From Haematococcus lacustris (Eukaryota; Chlorophyta; Chlorophyceae; Chlamydomonadales; Haematococcaceae): a stretch of 64,000 nucleotides of DNA. Numbering within the stretch: position 1 is the first letter of the stretch; each line of letters opens with the position of its first letter. This document shows, in pieces, positions 18,782 to 29,729 of this stretch. The translations under genes were made by a program, and so were the position numbers. Under the pieces are notes generated by a model. The model was not told where the DNA came from. It did no database searches and worked only from the letters and a program-made list of their open reading frames with translations. Where the stretch lies: assembly GCA_030144725.1 (NCBI GenBank), contig JASKMD010000410.1:1-64000 (forward strand), given 5' to 3'.

Positions 18782-19005
18782 AGCAGTCAGAGGAGGAGGC
18801 TGAGAAGTTGAGGAGTGCACGAGCTAACGTGTGAGTAAGTGCTTTGCTGACGCTAATAGGCGTGTTTGGCGTGTGGTGAAAGTACGGTGAGAGGCACCAG
18901 CGGAGCCTCGATGAGCATAGCACTTGGTGCCCCCTGATATCACTTGCCATGAATGTGTTTGGACTGTCTGGACGAGCACAGCATCAACGTTTCCCCAAGA
19001 CCACC
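18782..19005. other. Spacer between elements E2 and E3
   Basis: About 220 bp with no recognised feature. Confidence 0.5.
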
Positions 19006-19977
19006 TGCAATCATTGGCTGCCCTACATACTATGGGACGTAGGGCACGACTGTTAACGTTAACATCTGATGTTCGGGCCTGTTAACGTGGGTTAACAAAT
19101 CGTTAACGTAACGTTAACACCTTGAGCCTAACACCCTGACGACCCGGAGTGCGATGGGGGTTTACTAGTTGTCTATACACGAATATATAACAAAGAACGC
19201 TCCCGACATCTACAGAGCCAGGCAATGGGCTTCGTTGAGAACATTGGGGTAACCGTGGGCTAGTATGAGCTGAGAGGTAGTGGGGCGCCGGCGTGCAAGC
19301 CTCTGAGCCGCTAAGCAAGCCGCTGAGCAAGCCGCGCAGCCATTGTGGTCCTTTTGTTGCTGCGTGATGTTCAATACGGCCAACGGCGCCTAGCATAGCA
19401 AGCACACAACCTTAATAATGCTGATGTTGTAATGTGCCTCCCGTAGCGCCGTAAAGAGCTGTAGCTCCCCGTAGAGAGCTGTAGCTCCCCGGAGTATAGT
19501 GAGCTAGTCCCGCTAGTGCGGAGAGTGCTTGACTTAGTTAGCCTGATTAGCCTGACTTGCACGACTGACTTGCACGACGCACTTTGTGCATATGCGCCTG
19601 CGATGCCTGCCGCCATCATCCCCGCCACCACCCTAGCTAACGGGACAATAGCGTCCTTGTTCGTCACCATATATAAAATCGCCCCCAAAGCTACAGCCAA
19701 CCCCCAAAGCTACAGGCGACCAGCCATGGCCCGCTCCAAGCAGAGTTACATCATAGCAAAACACCAGCCGAGCACTGTAGCTCTGCGTATAGCTTTGCTT
19801 TGCGGAAAGGCTGCGTGTTCGAAGGTCGCGGTTGCTTCGCCTTCCATCGCGACTGCGGAGCGCGACCTGGCGGTCGTGTTAACAATTTGTTAACTTTCCT
19901 CCCTTGGTTAACCCATGTTAGCTTTGGGTTAACAAACCGGGTCATGCAATCATTGGCTGCCCACATACTATGGGACG
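19006..19977. mobile_element. Element E3 bounded by 33/34-bp direct repeats
   Basis: A direct repeat beginning TGCAATCATTGGCTGCCC and ending ACATACTATGGGACG occurs at 19006-19039 and 19945-19977, differing by one base insertion. The 905 bp between starts TAGGGCACGACTGTTAACG, matching the MITE at 7539 for about 65 bp. It is rich in GTTAAC at both ends (six copies in the first 85 bp, four near 19,878-19,934). No transposase is visible. Either this is an insertion with an unusually long target duplication, or the direct repeats belong to the element. Confidence 0.65.
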
Positions 19978-20113
19978 GTGTGAGAAATGGTTTGTTTTGG
20001 CTAAGCGTGTGTTGCTGCAACCTCTCATGCAACATTATTATCCCTCCTAAAACCCATTCCTATATCACTTCAGGGCTACCTCAGGCTCCAGGGCTCCAGG
20101 CTCCAGTTTGTTC

Positions 20114-21082
20114 CTATATGGTTACGACATACATCGCTGGTGCATTATCCATACACCCCCTTGGAGGGGCAAGAGATCCTTGGAGCTTCTGAAGGTGGGA
20201 TAGAGTGAGCACCTGCAGCTGAGCCAGAGGTCGCAAGTACTTTACGAAGAAGAATGGAGCCTTACTCCATTTCAGATGGTGATTGAGGTGGAGCTGGGTT
20301 AAGTGTTGTGCCAGGGGCTGCAGGCTAAGCAGCAATGGCCTGCTGACAGAAGGGCGGTGACAAAAGCAGTCAAATGTCAGGTGCTTGAGCCTGGCACCTT
20401 GGAACAGGTCCAGGGCCACCGCCCCAGACACGGGCTGCTGCGGCTGCTGGACAGTGATGCTGTGGAGCTCTAGCTGCTGCAACTGGTGGGACAGTTGTGG
20501 GTGCGAGAGCAGGCTGGCCAGCCCACTGCAGGTGACAGAGTGGCCACTAAGGACCAGGGCAGTCAGGCCCGGAAAGCTGTCCACCAGGCGCTGGGCGAGG
20601 TCAGGTGAGCAGGGCAGCTCCTTGCGTCTATCACCGTCAACTGATCCAACGCCGACCAGCCTGCAGACCTCCACTGCTGCACAGTTGTCCAACTTTGGCA
20701 GAGTGTGGGCCAGCAGGTTGGACAATAACTCGCTGTCCTCTGTCTTTGGCTGCCACAAGGTGAGAGCCAGCTTGCTTGTCCTCGCTTGCAGGGCTGCAAC
20801 AACTCGGGGCGTGAGCAGCTGGTCGCAGCACTGCCTGCCCAGCTGGATACGCAAGGCTGGGGCGTGCAGCAGGTGGGCCAGGGAGAAGGCGCGGCAGGTC
20901 AGGGGCAGCAGGCTCCTGGACCTAAGCTGCATGGCGCGGCAAGCGATGTCACCCAGCAGCGCTGGCGGGAGGTCCAGCAGTCCAGTGGCAGGAGGGGGCG
21001 CCTCGCCGGCTGGGCTGTACCCATCTGTTGCTGAGGCACCGCCGTTGCCTCTGACCTGGGTGTGCATGCGGCGCTTGCCCAT
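20114..21082 (-). pseudogene. F-box-like/LRR family member F1, 3'-truncated
   Basis: A single open frame of 322 codons starts MGKRRMHTQV. An F-box-like segment LDLPPALLGDIACRAMQL (about residues 37-54) continues LLPLTCRAFSLAHLLHAP. Irregular leucine-rich repeats follow (ALVLSGHSVTCSGLASLL, LQQLELHSITV, LAQHLTQLHL, LQVLTLSHL). Full-length relatives at 48.3 and 52.2 kb have about 580-600 residues. Here family similarity ends after KLQ (about 20,175) and the frame runs about 20 unrelated codons to a stop. The C-terminal half is therefore lost, probably by a rearrangement breakpoint. F-box proteins recruit SCF ubiquitin-ligase substrates; that role is inference from a loose motif. Could be expressed as a short form. 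Confidence 0.7.
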
Positions 21083-22100
21083 AGCTGGGGCTGTCTGTTG
21101 ACCTGCAGAGTGGGTGGAGCAATAACATGGCTGTCAGGGTTTGAGGGCGCCAGTAGCAGCAGCAGCGTATGGTTGGCCGGGCGCAAACAGCTGGGTGTGG
21201 GTGTGGGATCGCACCTGGCAGCTCCTGGCCGCTCCTGGCTCACTTCTCTGTATGATGCCTCGTACTGGCCCTGCAGAGCACAAAGAGAACAACAGCGCGG
21301 ACCTTACGACATAAGCAATGCTAGGCGACAGATGCCAGCAGATCATAGGGGGGAAAAACCAAGGATGGCCACTTTCACAAGCGGTTCCAACAACTTACGA
21401 GCGGGACGATGTTCGTTTCAATATCTGCGGCCCAATGCCACAGCCCAAATCCAGCTGGGCCACGTAAATGACCGAGCAGAACTTTGCTGGCCCCGCACGG
21501 AATTGAAGGCAACCTCTTCCATGCAACCTTTCCATGCAACCTCCGCCAACATCAGCCTCAACACCGAGCTGAGTTGTGCTCCACGCTTTAACTGTCCGGT
21601 GCTATCTGGTGTCAAAGTCCGCGGATGCTGCTCCAGCTAATCTCGAGCATCTGGCAGTTGTGCTCTTCTTGCGTTAACGTGCCACACATGCTGCGTTGGG
21701 GTATTCAAGGGCAGCAGACCAGGCCCTCACTGACTTTCCATGCCGCTCTTATGGCTTGGACCATCGTCACTGGCCCAGTGCTGCTCATTGCTCCTTGGTG
21801 CACTCATTGGGGCAACCAGCACCCCTTGCCAGCGCCCTCCTCTGTGGCCCCAGCTGTCGCCTGAACTCACCACCAATATTACCACCCACCAGGCCTAGCT
21901 ATGTGTAGGCAGTGCAGGTGTCAGCCTGGCTGACTGGCAGCAGTGCTGACAAGGCCACCACTAGGGCTAACCTCTGGCAGCAGTGGGCACCCTCCTCTAG
22001 CACTGCTGCTCCACTCTGGCACCGCCCTTTGAGGCAGCAGCCTGAGGCAGACCCTCTGCTGCTCTGCAGCGCGGCAGGTCAGCAGGTCGGCAGGTGAAGC
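21083..22100 (-). repeat. 5' flank duplicon of LRR gene F1
   Basis: Sequence upstream of F1 recurs upstream of F3 (50.1-51.1 kb) and F4 (54.0-55.0 kb). It includes the CTGCAG acceptor of a 5'-UTR intron near 21,103 and the GACTGGCAGCAGTG...CTCTGCAG block at 21.93-22.08 kb. The family was therefore duplicated with its promoter. Confidence 0.65.
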
Positions 22101-22228
22101 AAAGAGACAGCATACTAAGCAACCCCCTTCATCTTGGTCAAGCTTGCATTGCTGGTGCTGGGTGTCCGTTGTGCGGCTGAATCCGTACATTGTCTGAGCA
22201 CATTCCTGTGCTCCTGCCTTTGCTTACA

Positions 22229-22305
22229 GCAGTGTTAGGGTTAGGGTTAAGGGTTAGGGGGACGGCAGCAGGGTTAAGGGTTAGGGTTAACCGTTGAGGG
22301 GGACG
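22229..22305 (+). repeat. Interstitial TTAGGG telomere-like repeat
   Basis: Short runs of TTAGGG and TTAAGGG are separated by GGACGGCAGCAG. It is too short and internal to be a telomere. It hints at a TTAGGG-type telomere lineage among green algae, which is suggestive only. Confidence 0.7.
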
Positions 22306-22708
22306 GCAGCAGAGCTGTTGGCTGACGGCATCAGCGGTGTTGCGCTAACTGAGCTTACCAATGTAGAAGGACTGCTTCATCTTACTTAGGTGCTGTCCAG
22401 CTTTAGTGGCTGAGCTTGCTGGTCCCACACTGCAAAAGAAAGGAAGAACAGCCATTGCCCAGCAGCATGACATAGCATGCCAGCCATCTCTCCCTGACCC
22501 AGTGCAGGCTGTGGTGTTGAGGGCATGCAGCAAAGGACACAGCTCATGCATAATAAACAAAATGGTTATCACGCTCTGCTCATGTCCCAGCGTAACACTA
22601 TGTCCTAGCCCACTTGCACACAGCGCACCAGAGCCTTGCCAACCTCATGTAACACAGCAGCAGTGCATGCACATGCAACCTGCATCATGCGCATAGCACA
22701 TGCACACA

Positions 22709-24404
22709 TCACAAAATGTTGACTTTGAGTTTGCCACTTTTTGACCAGCTGTCGGCCTGCCACCATGGGGGCAGCTCAAAGGTGCTGCAGGGTTCGCTGG
22801 TTATGATGTTCAACCAACGTGCCCAGAGCTGCTCAGCCATAAGCTGCAGGGACTGGTGCATGCACAGTGAAAGAGATCCCATTGAATGGAATAAAATGAC
22901 CTTCTGCACAGCGGGCATGAGCTGCACGAGCTGGTGCCAAAACTCCAGAGTCAGGCTGCTGCAACACAGCTCAAAGTGGGCACAGTCCCGGCACAATGGA
23001 GCCAGTGCCGCAACATCGGCTGCCATCACTTCATGGAGTGCACTGACCGCCACGGCACCGCACTGCAGCGGTTGCAGCAGACCAGCTGCGCCAAGTCCAC
23101 CCTCTGCTGCTGTAGGAGTGCAGAGCTGATGACGCCAATGCCTGATGCTGCTGAACCAACATGCTCTTGACCCTCACTGGCACCTTGCACGCATATGCCA
23201 GGCGGTGGAGTGCCGCTGCCACAACAGGGTTGGGGATATCCTGAACATCGATGTCAACTTGCCCCAACACTAGAGGCTGGGAGAGAGAGTGCAGGGGCAG
23301 GTACGCAATGGCGCTCCAGCCAACCCTCCCAGTCAACTCCAGCCGCTGCCAGCTGCAAGGCGCATCTGCATATGAGGTGTCTAATGCCTTGACTGTGTCC
23401 AACAGGACGCTTGTGAGCTGGGTGGCTGCCAGGAGCGTGTCGAGCTGCTGCTGGCTACTGACCCCACAAAGAGGCAACTGCAGGGTGTGGAGTCGAGGCA
23501 GCGCTTGCAGCAGCGCAGGCAGGCCCTGTAGGCAATGAAGGGAATTAAGAGTGAGTACCTGCAGCTGAGCCAGTGGTTGCAAGTAGTCCATGAAGTAGCC
23601 CAGGTTTGCATGCTCTTCAATGCAGGGCGTGAGGTGCAGCTGAGTCAGGAGCTGCGCCAGGGGCTGTAGGTTGGGCAGCGGTGGCTCGCCTATCGCCTCA
23701 GGGTTGCCACCTAGGCTCAGCTGCTTAAGTTGAAAACCTTGCAGCAGGTTGTCCAGGGTCATCAGCCCAGGCTGATGTGGCTGACGAATGACGGTGTCAG
23801 CGAGGTCTAGCTGCTGCAGCTGCATGGCCAGAGGCGGGTGGGAGAGAAGGCTGGCCAGCGCATCGATAGAGACACTGAGGCCTTGGATGGACAAGGCAGT
23901 CAGTTTTGGGAAGCTGCCCAGAAGGTGTTGAGCAAGGCCAGGTGGGCAGCGCAAAATCCTTCCTTCGACACGGTGATGTACCCCACTGCTGACCAACTTG
24001 CAGACCTCCACCGCTGCACAGTTCTTCAGCTTTGCCAGGGCATGGGCCAGCAGGTCAGGGTATCGCTCACTGTCCTCTGTCCCTGGCTCCTGGATAGTGG
24101 GAGCCAGCTTGCTTGTCCTTGCTTGCAGGGCTGCAACAACTCGGGGCGTGAGCAGCTGGTCCCAGCTCTGCCTGCCCAGCTGGATGCGCAAGGCTGGGAC
24201 GTGCAGCAGGGGGGCCAGGGAGAAGGCGCGGCAGGTCAGGGGCAGCAGGCTCCTGGCCCCAAGCTGCATGACCCGGCAAGCGATGTCATCCAGCAGCGCT
24301 GGCGGGAGGTCCAGCAGCCTAGTGGCAGGAGGGGGCGCCTCGCCGGTTGGGCTGTACCCATCTGCTACTGAGGCATCGCCATCCACTGCGACTTGATGTT
24401 GCAT
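22709..24404 (-). pseudogene. F-box-like/LRR family member F2, frameshifted
   Basis: The N-terminal 430 codons from MQHQVAVDGD are open and collinear with relatives: F-box-like LDLPPALLDDIACRVMQL (about residues 35-52) and LRRs. The frame then changes near 23,150, before the conserved LLQQQRVDLAQL block, and again near 23,080, where a 4-nt loss follows QLV. The remaining C-terminus (ALAPLCRDCAHFEL, then a diverged WARWL block) is in another frame down to 22,709. Two independent frameshifts indicate a pseudogene, unless the assembly has errors. A GTACGT donor and CTGCAG acceptor upstream match the family's 5'-UTR intron. Confidence 0.7.
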
Positions 24405-25983
24405 CTTACGCTAGCTCATAGCTGGAGCTGTCTGTTGACCTGCAGAGTGGGTGGAGCAACAAGGTTGTCAGGGTGTAAGGGCGGCAGTAGCAGCAGCAAC
24501 GTATGATTGGCTGGGTGTGGGTGTGGGTACGTACCTGGCTGTTCTTGGCTGCTCTCAGCTCACTACAACGCTCTATGCTACCGGATGTAAGCGTATTGTA
24601 GTAGCGCTGCAGAGCGGATGATGAGCAACAGGGTCACTGGTCAGTAGAGCAAAGTTTGCAATGATCAATTTAGGCTACTTTACATCGGAAGACTTCGGAA
24701 AGCTTCTATGACTTAACACGCGGTGCAGACCCAAGTCCAGCTGGGCCACGCACACCACCGAGCATGATTGGGCCAACGTCGCACGGCACCTAGGCCTCGG
24801 AGATGCGCCTCGGAGATACACCTAAGCGATGCACCTTAGGGGCACGGGCATTGTTGGTGGACGAGCCCGATTGCGAACAGTTGACGATGAAACGAATCTT
24901 GCAATCACATGCTGCGGACATGTCGGCGCACCCAACTTAATCTCTTCAGCGCGTACACGTCATGTGCCCCTTGATGTTACCCTTCTAGACGACTCGTGGG
25001 CCCAGTAAACCAAACAAGCAGGTGCGACTAGGGCCGCTCCACAGTCTGAAGACTCATACTCCCGTGTGCTACCACTTTTACTTCCGTGTGCTACGAGATG
25101 ACCATTTGACGGCAATGATGTAGCACTCCTTCTTTAGCTCTCTGATGTAGAGCCAGCTACTGCTGCCCTGGTTTGACGCTCTCCAGTCCAGCGTTGAACC
25201 TCATGGCGCAGTGTTGAGGCAGGAAGCACCCAACCATCTCATCATACACCAGCCACCCTGCCATGGCGTAACTTCTAAACCACAGCGTCCACCTTCTTCT
25301 GCCCCCACTCTCTTTAGTGCTACCTCTCCATCCCCCTGACATGACACCACCCACTCACTGGGACCACTTTGAGACACGGTGGGGGTCTTGCCATCTTACT
25401 ACCGCTACTTTGCTGCAGTGCGGCACGGTGGAGGGCAGCATAGCAGCAGGGCGGCAGATCAGCAGGGCGGCAGGGCGGCAGGGCTGCTACTGCCACTCGC
25501 CAACAGGCTGTTGTCAAGCTGCAAGCTGCAGTGGCAAGTGGTGGCATGGGGGCTGCCAGCTGCTGCTCAGCACCACCACCTCTCGCCACCACTGCGGCCA
25601 GCCCCTGCTACCGTGCTCAGCGCTACTGCTGCTGCTGCTCCAACTGCTCTGACGGTAGCTGAGCCTGCTGCGAGGCAGTGTGGTGGAGGCTGCCAGGTGC
25701 AGCACAGCAGCCGCAGCAGCCTGCCAGCGCCAACATGACCTCAGGACACCCACACCGTCCACACCCACCCAACCACTACTCCACCAGCTGCCAAGATTGG
25801 CCAAGACAACCGTCAAACAGCCACGCCGCTCTGACTATACCCCTCAGCGCCTGACGCAGCAGCAGCAGCATAAGTGTCGGTGGGTGTCAGGTCAGGGTAG
25901 GTGTGGGATAGGTGGCTTTGCCCTGGGCCTGCTGCAGCCTGCACTTGCCCTAGTCAGCAATAGTTGCACTACACAGTACTGCC
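24405..25983. other. F2 upstream region, otherwise unassigned
   Basis: 24,405-24,960 is the family-type upstream flank (CAGCTGGGCCACGCA block near 24,740; GCTGCGGACATGTCG block near 24,912). From 24,961 to 25,983 I see no supported gene. A few GGGCGGCAG units occur at 25,448-25,485. Confidence 0.5.
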
Positions 25984-26251
25984 CAGCAGCAGCAGCAGCA
26001 GCAGCGGCAGCAGCAGCAGCGGCAGCAGCAGCAGCGGCAGCAGCGGCAGCAGCGGCAGCAGCGGCAGCAGCGGCAGCAGCGGCAGCAGCGGCAGCAGCGG
26101 CAGCAGCGGCAGCAGCGGCAGCAGCGGCAGCAGCGGCAGCAGCGGCAGCAGCGGCAGCAGCGGCAGCAGCGGCAGCAGCGGCAGCAGCGGCAGCAGCGGC
26201 AGCAGCGGCAGCAGCGGCAGCAGCGGCAGCAGCGGCAGCAGCGGCAGCAGC

Positions 26252-26315
<64 letters not shown>

Positions 26316-26465
26316 GCAGCGGCAGCAGCAGCGGCAGCAGCAGCGGCAGCAGCAGCGGCAGCAGCAGCGGCAGCAGCAGCAGCAGCGGCAGCAGCGGCAG
26401 CAGCAGCAGCGGCAGCAGCAGCACCGGCAGCAGCAGCAGCAGCAGCGGCGCCAGTAGTAGTAGCA
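25984..26465 (+). repeat. CAG/CGG trinucleotide array
   Basis: About 160 triplets, mostly CAGCAGCGG in register, with a pure CAG core around 26,253-26,310. It is open in all frames (poly-Ala, Ser-Gly, Leu-Pro). No flanking exon supports translation. Confidence 0.95.
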
Positions 26466-26586
26466 GGAGCATCCACCTGCCCCACCTGATCCCTGCTGCT
26501 TAAGAGCACTGAGGGGCTGGCGTCAGACCACGCCAGCAGCAGGCCATGCAGGGCCACTCCATGGGCAATCGGCTCTAATTGAGGCC

Positions 26587-26805
26587 CTACTCCCACACCC
26601 TGTCAGCCACCTGGTGATACAGCGCTGCCTCTAAGCGCTGGTACATAGGTGGCAGCTTGATCTTGATCAGCATGGCCAGGTCCACCACCAGCGGGCTCAC
26701 CACCTGCCAGCAGCCCTCAACAACACCCATGAAAGCCGCGACGGCCGCGCCGCACAGGGTGTGTGGGACAGCATGCAGCATGCATACCAGCTCATACCAG
26801 CTCAT
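26587..26805 (-). CDS. Unassigned terminal exon or gene fragment
   Basis: The minus-strand frame ending VVDLAMLIKIKLPPMYQRLE...QVADRVWE-stop has balanced, non-repetitive amino-acid composition unlike surrounding frames. It contains a hydrophobic stretch AAVAAFMGVVEGCWQVVSPL. It looks like a real 3'-terminal exon, but no acceptor or upstream exon was found, apart from a diverged partial match near 27,050-27,110 sharing CTGTCCCACACACCC. I do not recognise the family. Confidence 0.3.
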   Translation of the reverse strand: MSWYELVCMLHAVPHTLCGAAVAAFMGVVEGCWQVVSPLVVDLAMLIKIKLPPMYQRLEAALYHQVADRVWE

Positions 26806-27261
26806 ACCTGCTTATACCTGTGTGTCACTCACCTACTCCAGCACGAGGACGTGACTTCTAGTCGTGGGTCACAACCGGACATGGACTAAGCCCTCGGGAG
26901 AGCAGTGCAGAGCATGTCAGCCCAGCCAGCGGTACCCCTGGCCCTGGAGCTGGTAGCACCCTGGTGCAGTGCTATACGGAGTGCTAGCCTGGACTCACCT
27001 CATCTCCCTCTCCTCACCGCCCTAGAGTTGTGCCTGGTGTGACGGGGGACCCTCTGCTGGGTGTGTGGGACAGCGTTCACGCCAGCGCACTCACCTTGCC
27101 TGAATGCAAATGACTCAAGGCAAGGCTTAGTGTGCCTAAGCAGCCCCATGACGATGGTTGGGGGAGGCCCCGGCAGCAAGGGGCAGACTGCCTGCCATTG
27201 CCTCACAATGCCTTATAGTGCAATCAATTCCACGAGTGATGGGCGGGCGGGGGCAGAGTCA

Positions 27262-28720
27262 GCCTAAAGACTGCCTGCCACTGTCTCCCACTGCCTGGCC
27301 ATTCAGGTCACCTGTCAGGGTCAGGGCTGCACCTGGCTGAGGAGGAGGGGTGGGTCAGGGGTAGGGGGCAGCACCAGGGGCCGCCACCAGAAGCGGCGCA
27401 GGCCTAGCCGCCAGGCAGCAGCCGGCCACCAGGCAGCCCTGAAGCTGGCTGGCAGTAAGGCGGAGGGCAACACAGAGGGCTGAGGCAGAGAGCAGAGGAA
27501 GCTGGGCCATGGCAGGCAGCGGTGAGGTGATGTCGTGATGCCACTGCAGCAACAAGCACATGACCTGCGTCCAGGTGTAGATATGTCACTATCGTCACCC
27601 TGCCGGGCTTATCTAGGACCTTGTGACCATGCTACTCTGCCTGGGGCAAGGAGGGCGGGGCAGCAGGGCAGCAGGGAGAGTGCCCCACAGGGGCAGCCTG
27701 GTCCCCTCTCGTCCCTGCTTTGCCCTCCCCAACGCATAGGTGAGGCATGTGACCCTGCATGACAGCTCAACAGTGAGGGCATTGGCATCACTTGAGACGC
27801 CGCCAACCCATCAGCCTGCAGCAGCTGAGGAGAAGCTGCCAGCAATTTTGCCTGGGCCAATTGCCTGGTTTGGGATAAGTGGAGACGGCCCACAATGGAG
27901 TTGTGCTGCAGGCCAAGCAACTTATGAGCAGGCCAGGCAGGCCAGGCAGGCCAGCAGGCCAGGCAGGCCAGCAGGCCAGGCAGGCCAGCTTCAGGCCAGC
28001 TTCAGGCCAGCACCATGCCGACCCTAAAGCCACAGCTGTAGGCCAGCTGGCGGCCCCACTTCCCACCACCACCTGGCAGCTGCAGTCCAGGCAGCGCATC
28101 TGGGCAGGCATAGCCATTGCGCCACAATTGAGGGGCAGGACAGCAACCCTGACAGGGCTCCTGCTGGTTGCTGGCTGTCAACCTTACCCTGTTTTTGGCA
28201 GCTGTGATCAGCAGAACAGCATTGCCATGCCAGGAGCGAAGCAGCTGTTCATGCAAGGCTCTATCAATACATTGCGTGCTGCCCATGCCCAGCTCTGTAG
28301 GACAGCGCCTTGCTGCTAGACATGCCACCCTAGGCAGCAACCAGGCCTACAAGGCATGGCCATTCGCACCCAGGGCTTTCGGGGGAATTGTCAGGCGTGG
28401 CAGGATCCCTGTGGGGGATTGAGGGGGGCCTCAGGCATGGGGCGGTCTGACATTAGGCAACACCTCCTCCCATCCACTGTTGTCCTGCACTGGCATTGTC
28501 ATTTGCACCCAGGGCTTATGGGGGGAAATTGTCAGGCGTGGCAGGATCAGACGCACTCAGGGGGGCCTGAGCATTCTGCCATTAGGCAACACCTCCTCCT
28601 GCCATTCTTGGAGCCATTCTCGGAGCTGGCGCAATGCTTGTTTTATCAGGCATGGGCAGCTTCTACTGCTGATATGCTGCCACGGTCTGAATGCATGCTG
28701 AGTCATGCAGAGTGGTAGCT
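27262..28720. repeat. Dispersed duplicon B, copy 1 (fullest copy)
   Basis: The stretch from CTGCCTGCCACTGTCTCCCA through CATTAGGCAACACCTCCTCC recurs at 36.46-37.21 plus 38.31-38.88 kb. Its first part recurs at 46.98-47.6, 58.4-59.0 and partly 51.15-51.35 and 55.0-55.25 kb. Frames inside it are not conserved between copies, so it is treated as non-coding repeat. A block of about 130 bp (CACCCAGGGCTT...CAACACCTCCTCC) is tandemly duplicated at 28,355-28,610, while the 38.7-kb copy has it once. Confidence 0.75.
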
Positions 28721-29729
28721 GTGGCACTTCTTCATATCATGCCCGTCATTTGTGCTTTCTGTTTCCTTCATAAAACTCTTTAGGATGATGGTTCTAGATG
28801 GTGTGAACTACCTTTCTGTATGCTCACAGCAGGTATGCAAGGGACACTTAGCGTAAGACTAGAGTGTGCGCCACCACTCTTCCAGGTTCCAGCAGCTTTT
28901 CCCTATCACATATTGTTGCCTTGAATCGAAAACAAATCGACCAGGGAGACATTTTAGCTTCTCAAGCTCTAAATTGGTGTCTGCGGCCGTCGCAACATGA
29001 AGCGCCCTTGCACACACTACTGCGTCCGCCACACCAGAGCATCACCGAGAAGTTCGAGGGTCGAAGAGGCGTGCATGGTGATATCTGCCTACAAAGTGTA
29101 TGTAATGGATAATCGGCGGGCCGAGTACATTATGCGAAGTTAGTTCCGTTTTCATGCGTTATAATAGTTAATAGCCTGCTGTTTAACAGACTTAGTTCCC
29201 TATTATGATGAGGATAACTGCAATGACGAAGCTTTTCCGGGATTGTAAACGACCGAGGCCGAAGCAGTTCCGAGTGAACGCTCGAGACCGACGCCAGGGG
29301 CCGGAGGCACTAGTTGCGTAGGCGAGCTCTTTTCGGGATTCGCGACTTCCACATTTTTACGTGCAAGCCATACATGCATCTAGCACACTCGCGACTTGCG
29401 GAACACTTGCGGAGCACGCGGAGCAAGCTGCTCGCCCTTCGCATACTTGGTATAATCATCCGAGTTATGGAAAAATATTTGATCCTATAAATTGCATACA
29501 CCTCAGATATGCCGGGTTAATGCACAGGTTGTGCATCATACACAATCATTGAAACACGGGATAGCCAAGTGAGCCTTATGCATACTGATATGCTTCGATG
29601 CTCCATCCCCAAACTGAGCGAGGAAACAACTGCGGGACACACCACCTTTCTAAGGAAGTTCAGAGACTCTGACTTCGAAAGGTACCAACATTCTACGTAC
29701 AACGCCGTCTGCTACGTGATGTGTAGCGG
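28721..29729. other. Intergenic, nothing recognised
   Basis: More AT-rich than its surroundings, with no supported gene. It is the 3' flank of the kinase-fusion gene. Confidence 0.5.

Noticed and set aside
25680..26596. Poly-alanine / Ser-Gly / Leu-Pro frames up to 269 codons
   Set aside because: All arise from CAG/CGG triplets; open in every register, so no frame is favoured.
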